Source of the DNA: Candidatus Microthrix parvicella Bio17-1
GTDB taxonomy: Bacteria; Actinomycetota; Acidimicrobiia; Acidimicrobiales; Microtrichaceae
NCBI RefSeq assembly: GCF_000299415.1
Contig: NZ_AMPG01000003.1
Coordinates: forward strand, 248,001 to 312,000
DNA: 64,000 nucleotides
Direction: 5' to 3'
The notes under the pieces were generated by a model. The model did not search any database. It was not told the DNA's origin and saw only the letters and a list, made by a program, of their open reading frames with translations. Position numbers and translations under genes: made by a program. Each line of letters starts with the position of its first letter. Within the stretch, counting starts at the first letter, position 1. Below are positions 33,706-42,731 of the stretch, piece by piece.

Positions 33706-33713
33706 TAATCTCC

Positions 33714-34169
33714 ATGTGTGACCATTGCGGGTGCCGAGAGTTCGCTCCCATCGCCGAACTCACCGCCGACCACGAACAGATCCTGTCGATGGCCTGGGCA
33801 ATCGTCGAAGCGGTACGGGCGGGCCGGCCGGCGGACGTTGACGAAGTGGGTCGGCTCGTCACGCTGCTCGACGCTCATGCCGCCAAGGAGGAGTTTGGGC
33901 TCTATCCGGAACTGATGGAGCTTGGCGAGTTGACCGAGGTCGCCTGTGCAGTCCTCGAGGAGGAGCACCGGACGATTCGAGCGGCGCTGGTGGAGGGCCA
34001 CTTTGACCGACGCGAGTACTACGCGCTGTCGGCGCACATCGAGGTGGAGGAGATGGAACTCTTCTCCGCCGCCGGGTATGAGTTTGAAGAACCCGAGTGG
34101 GTTGAGATGGCGGCGGTTCACAACGCCGTCGACAGCGGCGACAGAACGGCTGAGAGGACCCTTCAATGA
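33714..34169 (+). CDS. hemerythrin-like HHE domain protein
   Basis: 151 residues from ATG 33714. A Cys-rich N-terminus (MCDHCGCRE) precedes a four-helix hemerythrin domain with candidate iron ligands in ADHEQI, DAHAAKEE, EEEHRTI and SAHIEVEE. Such proteins bind a di-iron centre and sense or carry O2, NO or peroxide in the cytoplasm. The N-terminal CxxCxC cluster is typical of a small actinobacterial group and could bind a metal or act as a redox switch. It overlaps the following thioredoxin-fold gene by ATGA, so the two form a redox pair. Confidence 0.85.
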   Translation: MCDHCGCREFAPIAELTADHEQILSMAWAIVEAVRAGRPADVDEVGRLVTLLDAHAAKEEFGLYPELMELGELTEVACAVLEEEHRTIRAALVEGHFDRREYYALSAHIEVEEMELFSAAGYEFEEPEWVEMAAVHNAVDSGDRTAERTLQ

Positions 34170-34705
34170 TCGATCTGGTGGTGTACGGAGACTTCAACTG
34201 CCCGTTCAGCGCACTCGCAAGCGAGCGTGTCGACGAACTGGAGCGACGCGGCATCGCGGCGGTTGAGTGGCGAGCGGTCGAACACGACCGCGGGATCCCC
34301 GCCGCCGGTGTGGAGATCAGCGGCGACGTCGCCCAGATGCTGACCGACGAGCTCGCTCAGATCAGGGGGCTGCTCGACCGCGGTGAGCCCGATCGGTTGC
34401 AACTCCCAATCTGCCAGGTCAGCACCCGGCTTGCCATCACTCGTTATGCGGGCACTCCGAACGAATCCCGTCCCGAGCTTCGCCACGAGATCTTCGCCTC
34501 GCACTGGCAACGCGCGGAGCGCATCGATGACGCGGCGGTGCTCGACGACCTCGGCGCCGGTCCCGCCAACAACGTCGTGGCCGAGGAGTGGCGGGCCGCC
34601 TGGCAGGCCGCCACCGACCCGATTGTGCCCGTGCTGGTGCTGCCCGACGGATACGTGTCTCGGGGGCTCGGCGCCCTTGCCCGCCTGGCTGGACTGCTCG
34701 CCTGA
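34166..34705 (+). CDS. DsbA/thioredoxin-fold protein with CxxS site
   Basis: 179 residues. The start shares ATGA with the hemerythrin stop. The N-terminal strand and active-site helix read LVVYGDFNCPFSALASERV: a CPFS motif, so only the first of the usual two Cys is present. An inserted helical region and a C-terminal beta strand with a cis-Pro-like VPVLVLPDG follow, as in DsbA/FrnE-type or 2-hydroxychromene isomerase-like proteins. There is no signal peptide, so it is cytoplasmic. A monothiol site suggests isomerase or glutathione/mycothiol-type chemistry rather than disulfide formation. Confidence 0.75.
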   Translation: MIDLVVYGDFNCPFSALASERVDELERRGIAAVEWRAVEHDRGIPAAGVEISGDVAQMLTDELAQIRGLLDRGEPDRLQLPICQVSTRLAITRYAGTPNESRPELRHEIFASHWQRAERIDDAAVLDDLGAGPANNVVAEEWRAAWQAATDPIVPVLVLPDGYVSRGLGALARLAGLLA

Positions 34706-34738
34706 GGCTTGGCCCGATGATGCCCGACCGTCTCAGGC
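34700..34738. terminator. possible bidirectional hairpin
   Basis: GCCTGAG (34700-34706) and CTCAGGC (34732-34738) form a 7-bp stem around a 25-base loop that itself contains GGC/GCC. It spans the gap between two convergent genes and overlaps both stop-codon regions. No T-run follows. Confidence 0.35.
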
Positions 34739-36445
34739 CATGCGCCGTCGCAGCCTGGCCCGCCAGCCGTCGTTGAGGTTGGCCAGCCGTTCCTGGCCGG
34801 CGTCGTCGCCGATCAGGATCAGACCGGTGTCGGCGGTCAGCACCACGTCGGCGCCGGGGTTGCCCACCAGGGTCCCGTCGGTCTCGACGGCCACCAGGTT
34901 GCAGCCGGTCTTCTCCCGCAGCCCGCTTGTGGCCAGCGTCTTGTCGCGCATCGAGACGGGTACCGTCGACCGGAACACGTCGAGGCCGTCGGCGACCACC
35001 AGGGTGTCGTTGCCGCGGAAGTGGTTCCAGACGGCCGCCGCCCCGGTTGAGGCATACGACAGCACGTCATCCGCGCCCGCCCGATACAGCGTGGACACGT
35101 TTCGGTCCAGGTTTGCCCGGGCGACGATCTGCAGGTGGGGTTGGAGGCGGCGACAGTAGATGGTGAGGTAAATGTTGATGTCGTCGTCGTGTGCGGTGAT
35201 CAGCACCCCGGTGGCCGTTCTGATCCCGGCGGCCTCCAGCACGGCGATGTCGGCGGCGTCGCCAAGCACATAGTGCTCGTCGAGTATCCGTTCGGGTTGT
35301 TGCTCGATGATCTTGTAGCCGATGTCCGCTTCGGCGAAGGCCTGAGCAGCGGCGCGCCCCACCCGCCCGGCGCCGATGATCACGACCGAACCTTCCAATT
35401 CGGAGCCGGTCCCGTAACAACGGTCGTAGGCGTCGAGCTGGTCCTGGGTGGCGGCCAGGATGAGCACCGAGGAGGCATTCAGTTCGATGTTGGGAACGGC
35501 GATCGTGAAGACCCCCTGGTCCCATACCCCGATCACGGTCACGCCCAGTCGCCTTCGTAGCTCGACGTCCGCGATGGAGCGTCCCTCCAGCGGTGTTCCG
35601 GCGACCCGGGCCTCAGCGATGAGTACTCCGGCGAATCGGCCGATCAGGTGGCTCCGTCCGCCGGGCAGCAGGGTCCGATCGGCCATGGCCGAGCCGAGCA
35701 GGAGGCCCAACCGCAGCACCTCGTTGGCTCCGGCAAGCTCGAGTACGTCCACCGAGGCCTCCTTGTTGGCGGTGGCAACCACGGGCACGTCGGCGGAGAT
35801 CTCGCGGGCGGTGAAGATGATGTTGGCATTGGTCGTATCGGGCCAGGTCGCGGAGAGCAATGCCGCCTTGTCCACCCGGGCGGCGCGGTGGGTCGCCGGG
35901 TCGTCGCTGCTGCCCACCATCACCCGGTAGCCCTCGTCGTGCAGTTGGAGTGCCTCGGCCGGGTCGGCGACCAACACCACGTAGTCCACCCCGGCCTGTT
36001 CAGCCCGCCGGATCAGTGCGTCCTCGATCGGCCCCGGCCGGGTGAGGATCAGGTGGCCGGCGGTGTCGGCCGGAAGCGACCGGGGGGCCCTGGAGGCGTC
36101 GCGCTTGTTCATCCAGGGGACGAAAACAAACTGAATGAAGGTGAACGGCAACAGGATCAGCAGGTAGGCGGTGCCGGTGAGCAGGACGATCACCGAGAAG
36201 ATCCGGCCGAGATCGGACGTGAAGGTGATGTCGCCGAAGCCCAGGGTCGTCATGGTGACGAGCGTCCAGTAGAACGCAGTCGCCCAGCTGTGATTTTGGC
36301 CCTCGGCGGCCATGACCTGGTGGAAGATCGCAGCGAAGGTCACCACCAGCACAACGAACGTGGCCAGCAGAATTGCCACCATGCGCAGGTCGCGCCGTCG
36401 CAGCGGTCCGGCGAGATAGCTCAGAACGAACGCCAGGCTCTTCAT
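34733..36445 (-). CDS. potassium channel with tandem TrkA-N/TrkA-C domains
   Basis: 570 residues from ATG 36445; the longer frame starts inside the transposase remnant. Two transmembrane helices (about 22-44 and 80-105) flank the pore, whose selectivity filter is TMTTLGFGD. The cytoplasmic part has a first RCK-like segment (about 125-240), a TrkA-C-like part, and a second, complete TrkA-N domain (about 350-470) with the nucleotide-binding motif VVIIGAGRVGRAAA. This is the arrangement of 2TM ligand-gated K+ channels with double RCK domains, which control K+ flux in response to nucleotides or ions. Confidence 0.88.
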   Translation of the reverse strand: MKSLAFVLSYLAGPLRRRDLRMVAILLATFVVLVVTFAAIFHQVMAAEGQNHSWATAFYWTLVTMTTLGFGDITFTSDLGRIFSVIVLLTGTAYLLILLPFTFIQFVFVPWMNKRDASRAPRSLPADTAGHLILTRPGPIEDALIRRAEQAGVDYVVLVADPAEALQLHDEGYRVMVGSSDDPATHRAARVDKAALLSATWPDTTNANIIFTAREISADVPVVATANKEASVDVLELAGANEVLRLGLLLGSAMADRTLLPGGRSHLIGRFAGVLIAEARVAGTPLEGRSIADVELRRRLGVTVIGVWDQGVFTIAVPNIELNASSVLILAATQDQLDAYDRCYGTGSELEGSVVIIGAGRVGRAAAQAFAEADIGYKIIEQQPERILDEHYVLGDAADIAVLEAAGIRTATGVLITAHDDDINIYLTIYCRRLQPHLQIVARANLDRNVSTLYRAGADDVLSYASTGAAAVWNHFRGNDTLVVADGLDVFRSTVPVSMRDKTLATSGLREKTGCNLVAVETDGTLVGNPGADVVLTADTGLILIGDDAGQERLANLNDGWRARLRRRMA

Positions 36446-36936
36446 GGCCCCGCATCCTCGCACGGCCGGGCGCCCGTTGGGGTGGGGCGTCGACGCACCC
36501 GACGGCGGCCGACCAGCCCCGCAGAGCGGGCCACATCGACGTTCGCGTTGAAGATCCGGTCCGGATCAGCTGAGCGGGCCAGCCGGGAACGCATACCGGC
36601 CAACACGGTCCGTTCGAACCCCGGATAGTCGAAATCCAAACCGCCGCACGCGTATTTCCAGCGGGCGTCGAACTGGAACGCAGCGGTCGCTTCGCGGTCC
36701 GACAGTCCGAACGCTTTCTGTAACACCATCACCACCGCCACGATCCTGGGTGGGATCGACTGGCGGCCCGTTGTTTGGAACAGGTCCGCGAACGCGTCAT
36801 CAGGGAACAACACATGGCACTCACGGTGGAGGATCGACCAGATCGAGTCCTCACCAACAGCCTCACCTACAAAGCGGTTGGTGGACCGGAACACGTCACC
36901 CTGGCGTGGTGTCAGCCCGACCGTCACAACCGGCAC
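36442..36936 (-). pseudogene. truncated IS1182/IS5-like transposase (N-terminal part)
   Basis: Residues 1-145 match the N-terminal DUF772 part of IS1182-group transposases: SIPPRIVAVVMVLQKAFGLS, REATAAFQFDARWKYACG, FERTVLAGMRSRL and DRIFNANVDVA. Full proteins have about 450-550 residues. Here the match stops near 36500 and the frame runs into the start of the K+ channel gene, so the DDE catalytic part is lost. The remnant is non-functional and its transposon ends cannot be drawn with certainty. A GGGTnnAATTnnACCC dyad at 36954-36969 may be part of the old left end. Confidence 0.75.
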
Positions 36937-37147
36937 CCAACATCAAAGAACATGGGTGTAATTCTACCCGACATGAACCAGGATCGCGAGTCTCAACCGG
37001 CGCGAAAAACACCAGCCGCCGCGCCGGCCCGGCAACTCGGCACCGGGTTCTGCGGCGCCGGTCGACTCCAGTATCTCCGGTGAGTATTGTCATGAACGGG
37101 CGGGGTCACCCCGTGCTGACTGCGAACTCGAACCACAGGAGCCAACG

Positions 37148-37378
37148 ATGGCGCTCATCCCCGACAACACCTTGATCACCGCCACCCCGGAGGAGGGCCG
37201 AGCGTTGGCGATCATGATCGCCCGCAAGACGATCGGTGCGATCCAGCCCGACGCCGAGGTCCGCGGGGAACTGCGCCCGGCGTACGCCAACGACGCCGAC
37301 TCGCTGACCGCCGCCGGTCACGTCGTCGCCATCGAGTTCGCCACCGTGGCTGCCGCTAACAACTACTGGCGCGGCTGA
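37148..37378 (+). CDS. small conserved-looking hypothetical protein
   Basis: 76 residues from ATG 37148, with an AGGAG ribosome site nine bases upstream. It has a predicted helix (EEGRALAIMIARKTIGAI) and a strand-rich C-terminal half (HVVAIEFATVAAANNYW). No signal peptide, membrane segment, Cys or known motif is seen. Codon use and the good ribosome site suggest a real gene. It is convergent with an SDR gene, with seven bases between stops. The 36937-37147 gap before it holds only the possible transposon end. Confidence 0.6.
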   Translation: MALIPDNTLITATPEEGRALAIMIARKTIGAIQPDAEVRGELRPAYANDADSLTAAGHVVAIEFATVAAANNYWRG

Positions 37379-37385
37379 ACCCGGC

Positions 37386-38213
37386 CTACGGCCCGACCTT
37401 CTGGCCGCCATCCACCCGCAGTTCGATCCCGGTGATGTTGCGTCCGGAGGACCCGGCCAGAAACAGCGCCGCCTGAGCGAGGTCGGCCGGGTCGACGTGG
37501 CGCCGCAGCGCCGCCGTTGAGGCCAACCGCCGGGACACGTCGGCGGCATCGAGGCCGTCCTTGGCGGCGACGTGTTCGCACAGCTGGTCGAGGGGGGCTC
37601 CGGTGACGTAACCGGGCGTCACCACGTTCACCCTGATGCCCTCGGGGCCGAGTTCCTTGGCCATCGTCATCGACGCCGAGACCATCGCCGCCTTGGTCGC
37701 GGTATATGGCGCCTGCCGCTCGGGGAGCGAGTGGGTTCCCAGCGTGGAGACGTGCACGATGGCTCCGCCCAGGCCGGCGTCGACCATCGTGCGGGCAGCG
37801 CAGCGGCTGACGTCGAGGGTGCCAATCACGTTGACCTCGAACGCCCGCCTGAGCTGGTCCATGTCGACGTCGATGAGGGCCCCTCGCCCTGCCATGGTGG
37901 CCACCGCGATCACGGAGTCGATGCGGCCGAGCGTCGCCATGACGGCGTCGACGACCCGACGGCCGACGTCCGGCTCCCCGAGGTCGGCGGCAACCGGGTG
38001 CGCCCGTCCTCCGGTGGAGGCCTCGATGTCGGCGGCCAGATCGGTGAGCCGTTGCGCGTCTCGTGCGACCAACGCCACCGTGGCGCCCTCGCGGACGAAG
38101 GCCTCGGCACACGCCCGACCGATGCCCTCCCCGGCGCCGACGATGAGACACACCTGGCCGTCGAGCGGTCGACCGTCCTCGGTCGGTGCCTCCTCGGGAG
38201 TGATGTCGTCCAT
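37386..38213 (-). CDS. short-chain dehydrogenase/reductase
   Basis: 275 residues from ATG 38213; the longer frame adds 22 unlikely residues. Rossmann motif CLIVGAGEGIGRACAEA (cofactor binding), a structural NxAG-equivalent that is altered to AVATMAG, catalytic Ser in IVHVSTLGTHS and the catalytic YTATK. The C-terminus ITGIELRVDGGQ is the usual SDR ending. The change of the NNAG motif to VATMAG is tolerated in divergent SDRs. Substrate unknown; monocistronic. Confidence 0.85.
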   Translation of the reverse strand: MDDITPEEAPTEDGRPLDGQVCLIVGAGEGIGRACAEAFVREGATVALVARDAQRLTDLAADIEASTGGRAHPVAADLGEPDVGRRVVDAVMATLGRIDSVIAVATMAGRGALIDVDMDQLRRAFEVNVIGTLDVSRCAARTMVDAGLGGAIVHVSTLGTHSLPERQAPYTATKAAMVSASMTMAKELGPEGIRVNVVTPGYVTGAPLDQLCEHVAAKDGLDAADVSRRLASTAALRRHVDPADLAQAALFLAGSSGRNITGIELRVDGGQKVGP

Positions 38214-38351
38214 CGGCCGACGATACCGCCCATCTCGTTGGAGGTCGCCGAGATGGGGCATGCAGAACGCGGGGTGCACTCCGACGAACCCTGCCGCAGG
38301 AACCGTGGTTGTTTCGTCATCCGGAGACTGGGGCCGGCCAGATCCGGGCGT

Positions 38352-39752
38352 TCAGCTCGCGGGGACCTTTCCACTGCGTTCGAGGCGGTCGATCTCCCCG
38401 CTGTCTGCCCAGATGATGATCCCACCACGCAGCGTTATGTGGTCCTCGAATCTGGTGGCCAGGCGGGCGCGCTGCTCGGCCCCAAGCCCAAGGACCGATA
38501 CGTAGACGTCACATGACGCGAGGTCGCCATTGTCGGAGACCTGCGGGAACGGTGAGGTGTAGACAAAGAGCGGTTCGGCGTTACTCCCGCAGACCTCCAG
38601 GCCTTCGGCGCGGACGATGTTCACCAGCGCCGCCGCCTCGCGGGTCCGAGGTTGGCTGTCGAGTACTTCGAGCGCGCCGGGCAGCAGGGCCCACACCATT
38701 GCAATGACCACTACCACCTGTGCGGGCCTGGGAAGTCGAGCGACGCCGAAGCCGGCAAGCGCGGCTACGAGTGGCATCGCGCTGACGAAGAACCGAACGT
38801 AGAGGTCGTAAGGCTGGACCACCTGCCACATGATCGCCACCGCTCCAACGAGGATTGCGCCGCTCACTGCGACCGCCATCAGGTGCTGCTTCGACCGCAT
38901 GGACAGCGTGACGATGCCGGTCACGACGGCCAGTCCGATCACTGCCACAGCCGGCCAGGACCAACCGATGAACTCCCGCGCGAGTTCCAGAGGGAAGTCG
39001 GCGAGGTAGCGATTGCCCCGAGCCTCGGTGTTGGCTCTGATGTCGTCAATCAGCGGGAACGTGATCCCTATGGCGACAACCGCCGCCACCAGCCATGTGG
39101 AGAAATGGGCCGGCCGGACGCGACGTAGTGCGATCGAAGCTGCTGCCAACATCAGAAGCGTGAGCGCGCTGTAGGCGTGGGTCGTGACCGCAATGACCAT
39201 CAGCGCTCCCTGGATGATCAGCCAGCGGAGTCGATGGTCGTCCCACGATCGCCAAAGTGCCGCTCCCGCGGCGACGACCGCCGCAGTGGCCAACGCGTAC
39301 CCGCGGAGCTGCCGGAATTGGTCGAGGAATATGGGGTTGAGTGCGAGTACAACACCTGCTGCCACGCCCGCTACGGCACCGACGTGACGGGCAACAAACC
39401 ACGCCACGAGGCCGACGGCGATCGCCCCGCACAACGCCGGACCGAGGCGCTGCGCCTGTTCGCTCACCAGCCCCAGGCGCCACGCGACCGCCTGTATCGC
39501 CGAGAACATCGGGTGGTTGTTGAAGACGATCTGCGTCGTCAGCGCTCGCCTGACCGACCCACCCCTGATGAAGTAGTAGTAGGTGAAACCCTCGTCGTAT
39601 CCGAACGCTCGGCCGATGCGGATCAGTCCGAGCAGGAGCGTTGCGACACCGCAGACAAGGCCGGTTGCGACGCTCGACGAGACTCGGCGGTGTTGCCGAG
39701 AACGATCGACCTCGGTGCTGGTGGGTGCATCGTCTGCTGGTTGGTCACTCAC
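38352..39752 (-). CDS. GT39/ArnT-like polytopic membrane protein
   Basis: 466 residues from GTG 39752. About 10-11 hydrophobic segments follow a short Ser/Thr/Asp-rich N-terminus. Just after the first helix is AFGYDEGFTYYYF, matching the acidic (D/E)E loop motif of GT-C enzymes such as protein mannosyltransferases and ArnT, which use lipid-phosphate sugars. NNHPMFSAIQAV follows, as in the same superfamily. A soluble C-terminal domain (about 370-466) contains two Cys. Probably a membrane glycosyltransferase with a polyprenyl-phosphate sugar donor; acceptor unknown. Confidence 0.7.
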   Translation of the reverse strand: MSDQPADDAPTSTEVDRSRQHRRVSSSVATGLVCGVATLLLGLIRIGRAFGYDEGFTYYYFIRGGSVRRALTTQIVFNNHPMFSAIQAVAWRLGLVSEQAQRLGPALCGAIAVGLVAWFVARHVGAVAGVAAGVVLALNPIFLDQFRQLRGYALATAAVVAAGAALWRSWDDHRLRWLIIQGALMVIAVTTHAYSALTLLMLAAASIALRRVRPAHFSTWLVAAVVAIGITFPLIDDIRANTEARGNRYLADFPLELAREFIGWSWPAVAVIGLAVVTGIVTLSMRSKQHLMAVAVSGAILVGAVAIMWQVVQPYDLYVRFFVSAMPLVAALAGFGVARLPRPAQVVVVIAMVWALLPGALEVLDSQPRTREAAALVNIVRAEGLEVCGSNAEPLFVYTSPFPQVSDNGDLASCDVYVSVLGLGAEQRARLATRFEDHITLRGGIIIWADSGEIDRLERSGKVPAS

Positions 39753-39859
39753 AGCGCGTGACGCTAGTTCGGCGGCCGGCCCCCACCCAGCTCCCGGACT
39801 GCATTGATGGCGGGGCGCCGTTGCGGTCCGGGCCTGAGCGGGCTCGGCACGTGTGACCG

Positions 39860-40462
39860 CTACTCGAGCGCCTCAGCCCGGCTGACGTAACCGAGCAGCG
39901 GGCTGACGCGGAGGCGGACCGAGCCCCCGGGCCGCCCGCGCAACTCGGCGAAATGCCTGGAGTTCACGTTCCAGGATTTGGGTCCGTGCGGGGTGGAGAG
40001 CACCACCTCGTAGCGGGTGCGTCTCCGCACCGACCGATTCATGCCGGAGCTGTCCCTGCTTCGGAACCACACCATCTGGACGATGCCGGGCAGGAAGTCG
40101 CCGGTGCGTCGTTCCTGGGCCTGCACCAGCCGTCCCTCGACACTGCGGCGAAAGAACAGGTCGAACGCCCCGACGGCAATCTGAACTATTTTGTACAGCA
40201 CTCCCAGCAGCGCTGCACCACCGACCCCGAGGGCGACGAGGTCGATCAGCTCGCGGGAATCCTCGAGCCCGGTTGCGGCAAGATCCAACTCGCCGGCGCG
40301 CACCTGGTGGGCGCCGTAGATGATCACCCCAAACACGATCGCCCCGACCACACCGCGAGCGATGAGCGACCCCGGGTAAACGCCCCACCACGGTCGAAGT
40401 CGTCGGCCAAGCATCGACTCGGCCCGGCCGCTCGTGTCGCCGAGTCCCGGAATGCTCACCAT
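39860..40462 (-). CDS. two-helix membrane protein of unknown function
   Basis: 200 residues from ATG 40462; the frame remains open further upstream without support. Two hydrophobic segments lie near residues 35-55 and 72-98. They precede a basic cytoplasmic domain with WFRSRDSSGMNRSVRRRTRY and a beta-rich end (YEVVLSTPHGPKSWNV, GSVRLRVSPLLGYVSRAE). I do not recognise the family. The gene is divergent from a quinone reductase gene 123 bases away. Confidence 0.6.
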   Translation of the reverse strand: MVSIPGLGDTSGRAESMLGRRLRPWWGVYPGSLIARGVVGAIVFGVIIYGAHQVRAGELDLAATGLEDSRELIDLVALGVGGAALLGVLYKIVQIAVGAFDLFFRRSVEGRLVQAQERRTGDFLPGIVQMVWFRSRDSSGMNRSVRRRTRYEVVLSTPHGPKSWNVNSRHFAELRGRPGGSVRLRVSPLLGYVSRAEALE

Positions 40463-40585
40463 CGAATCGAACCTGCAACGAACATGGACCTCCCGTCGAT
40501 CGCCGCACCTCGCGGCGACCATAGGCCACCCAGCCAGGTTCGCAAGTTGATCGGGATGCCGATGGGCGCGCTACCTTGCCGGGCC

Positions 40586-41509
40586 ATGAGGGCCTATGTG
40601 CGTATCGACGGGCAGAGTCAAGACGTGAAGCTGATGGACGTTCCGACGCCGGAGGTTGGCGACGGCCAGGTGCTCGTCGAGATGCACGCGTTTGGCGTGG
40701 GCATCCACGACCGCTACTTCATCCCGCCGAACGGCCCGTTTCCGTACGTCATCGGCATCGAGGGTGCCGGGGTCGTCGCCGGATTGGGCGAGGGGGTCGA
40801 CACGGTCAAGGTGGGCGACCGCGTCAGGGTGGCGACCAACATGGAGCCCCAGGGCGGAACCTGGGCCGACTACGCGGTGGTCCCGGCGACGGGTCTGTCG
40901 CCGATTCCCGACGGCCTCGGGTTTCCGACCGCAGCCGGCATCACCGTGCCCGGCAAGTCGGCCGTCGAGAGCACGCACGCGCTCGCGCTCACCGAGGGTG
41001 ACACCCTGTTCGTGGCGGGCGCCTCGGGGGCGATCGGCACGCTGGTGGTGCAGCTGGCGGCGCAACGGGGCATCCGGGTCATCGGCTCGGCCTCGGCCCC
41101 CAACCACGACTACCTGTTGTCGCTCGGGGCCGAGGCCGCCGTGGACTATCGCGAGGTCGGGTGGCCCGACGACGTGCTGGCCTGGGCACCGGGCGGGGTG
41201 GACGCGGCGCTGGCCATCCAGCCGGGCACGGGCGCATCGAGCCGGCAGGTGGTGCGCGACGGGGGCCGGGTGATCACCGTCTCGGGTGACCAGGAGGCGC
41301 CCGACCGCGGGGTCACGGTGGAACCGTTTGTGCATCGCCAGGACACCGGCGGTGAGATGGACGCGCTGGTCGACGACATCACCGCGGGGCGCATCCGCCT
41401 GGTGCTGGAACACGTCCACCCGTTCGCCGAGGCGCTGACGGCGTTGGAGGCGACGGAGACCCGTCATGCACGGGGCAAGCGGGTGGCCACCCTGCCCGTC
41501 GCCGAGTAG
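40586..41509 (+). CDS. quinone oxidoreductase-like MDR enzyme
   Basis: 307 residues from ATG 40586. The N-terminal catalytic domain starts MRAYVRIDG and has the family stretch YVIGIEGAGVVAGLGEGV and VGDRVRV. It lacks the zinc ligands of alcohol dehydrogenases. The nucleotide-binding motif is FVAGASGAIGTLVVQLAAQ, followed by LGAEAAVDYRE. These features match zinc-free NADPH quinone reductases of the zeta-crystallin group. Monocistronic, convergent with the GH16 gene (14-base gap). Confidence 0.85.
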   Translation: MRAYVRIDGQSQDVKLMDVPTPEVGDGQVLVEMHAFGVGIHDRYFIPPNGPFPYVIGIEGAGVVAGLGEGVDTVKVGDRVRVATNMEPQGGTWADYAVVPATGLSPIPDGLGFPTAAGITVPGKSAVESTHALALTEGDTLFVAGASGAIGTLVVQLAAQRGIRVIGSASAPNHDYLLSLGAEAAVDYREVGWPDDVLAWAPGGVDAALAIQPGTGASSRQVVRDGGRVITVSGDQEAPDRGVTVEPFVHRQDTGGEMDALVDDITAGRIRLVLEHVHPFAEALTALEATETRHARGKRVATLPVAE

Positions 41510-41523
41510 GCGGTCGGGGCCGG

Positions 41524-42429
41524 TCAGCCCGACTGGGTGGTGCTGGGTGGGGTCGTGTCGTCGGGGGCCTCCTCGCCCGCGGCGTCGTCGAGGGGCCACA
41601 CCCGAACCCAATCGACGAGGAGCTGCTGGGGAAGCGCTGCGGAGTCGACCTCGCCCGCATAGGCGCCGAGGAACATGTCGAACGCGATCACCTCGGGATG
41701 GTCGTCAAAGGGCCAGGTCTGCTCGTCGCCCTTGGGCGGGCGAACGTGGGTGGCCGTCTCCTCATCATCGATGAAGAAGCGGATCTCACCCTCGGCCCAT
41801 TCGACCGCGTAGGTGTGCCACTCGGCGACGTCGACCTGGGTGGACTTCGCCCGGCCCCAGTCGGTGAGCGCCGGAACAGCCTTGGGCGGGGTGGAGTGCA
41901 GGTTCGTCTCGACGTAGCCCATCGACTGCGGCTCTCCCTTGGTCTCCGTCTCGCGGGCGAAGTGCTCCATCACGTCGATCTCGCCGAAGTCGGGCCACTG
42001 GTCGTCGTTGACCAACCAGAACGCCGGCCACGTGCCGGGCGTTTCCGGCAGCTTCATCCGGGCCTCAAACCGACCGTACTGAAACGACTCCCGGGTCTGG
42101 ATCATCGCGGAGGTGTACTTGGCGTCCTTGTAGTCCTCCTGGTGGGCTTCGATGACCAGGTTGCCGTCCTCGACGCGCACGTTCTTGTCGCGGTCGGTTT
42201 GGTACGACTCGTGACGCTTCTCGATGATCGGTTCCCACACCTCCCAGTCGAGCGGACCGTCGACGTCGAACTCGTCCGCAAAGCGCGGCGTCGGGCCAGA
42301 TGGTGTCGTCGTGGTGGTCGATGAGTCGGCCTGCTCGTTGGTGTCGTTGCCGCTGCACGCTGTGGCGATGAGCAGGGGGGCGGCGAGGAGTGCCGCTCCG
42401 CGCGTCATCCGGGTTCGTCGAAGGTTCAC
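41524..42429 (-). CDS. GH16 family glycoside hydrolase lipoprotein
   Basis: 301 residues from GTG 42429, with GGAG eight bases upstream. Lipoprotein signal ending LIATACSG (Cys about 25), Thr-rich linker, then a GH16 beta-jelly-roll domain (about 48-280). The catalytic ExDxxE motif is present as FGEIDVMEHF, and substrate-cleft residues lie in WPAFWLVNDD. GH16 enzymes cut beta-1,3/1,4-glucans, galactans or related polymers by retention. It is probably anchored to the outer face of the membrane. The target is not evident from context. Confidence 0.88.
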   Translation of the reverse strand: MNLRRTRMTRGAALLAAPLLIATACSGNDTNEQADSSTTTTTPSGPTPRFADEFDVDGPLDWEVWEPIIEKRHESYQTDRDKNVRVEDGNLVIEAHQEDYKDAKYTSAMIQTRESFQYGRFEARMKLPETPGTWPAFWLVNDDQWPDFGEIDVMEHFARETETKGEPQSMGYVETNLHSTPPKAVPALTDWGRAKSTQVDVAEWHTYAVEWAEGEIRFFIDDEETATHVRPPKGDEQTWPFDDHPEVIAFDMFLGAYAGEVDSAALPQQLLVDWVRVWPLDDAAGEEAPDDTTPPSTTQSG

Positions 42430-42585
42430 GAGGGTTGCTCCTGATCGGGAGGAAGGGGTTCTGGCGCTTTCAGGATGTTCTCAGGTCCCCTTTCTAGGGT
42501 GCCGGGTGCTCCCTTGAGAAAAGGACCCACCAGGTCGTCATCTCGTTTTGGCCAGTTCGGCTCTGCTGACCTGGAGGGCGCGAGC

Positions 42586-42711
42586 GTGAGTTGGGTCGGC
42601 AAACGCGGGGCAATCGTCGGACTGGCCGCAGTTCTGATCGCCGGTTGCGGCACCGGCGTGGGCGACGCTGCGCAATCGAAGACGACCACCACCACTCGGT
42701 GTGCCCGCTGA
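42586..42711 (+). CDS. very short lipoprotein, possibly truncated
   Basis: 41 residues from GTG 42586, with GGAGGG seven bases upstream. It is a complete lipoprotein signal (MSWVGKRGAIVGLAAVLIAGC) followed by only about 20 residues ending in a Lys-Thr5 tract. The leader is convincing, but no mature domain follows. It may be a small surface peptide or the surviving front of a larger lipoprotein cut short by the nearby rearrangement. Convergent with the GerMN lipoprotein gene. Confidence 0.5.
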   Translation: MSWVGKRGAIVGLAAVLIAGCGTGVGDAAQSKTTTTTRCAR

Positions 42712-42731
42712 CGCCGAACCGCCCGTGGGCC

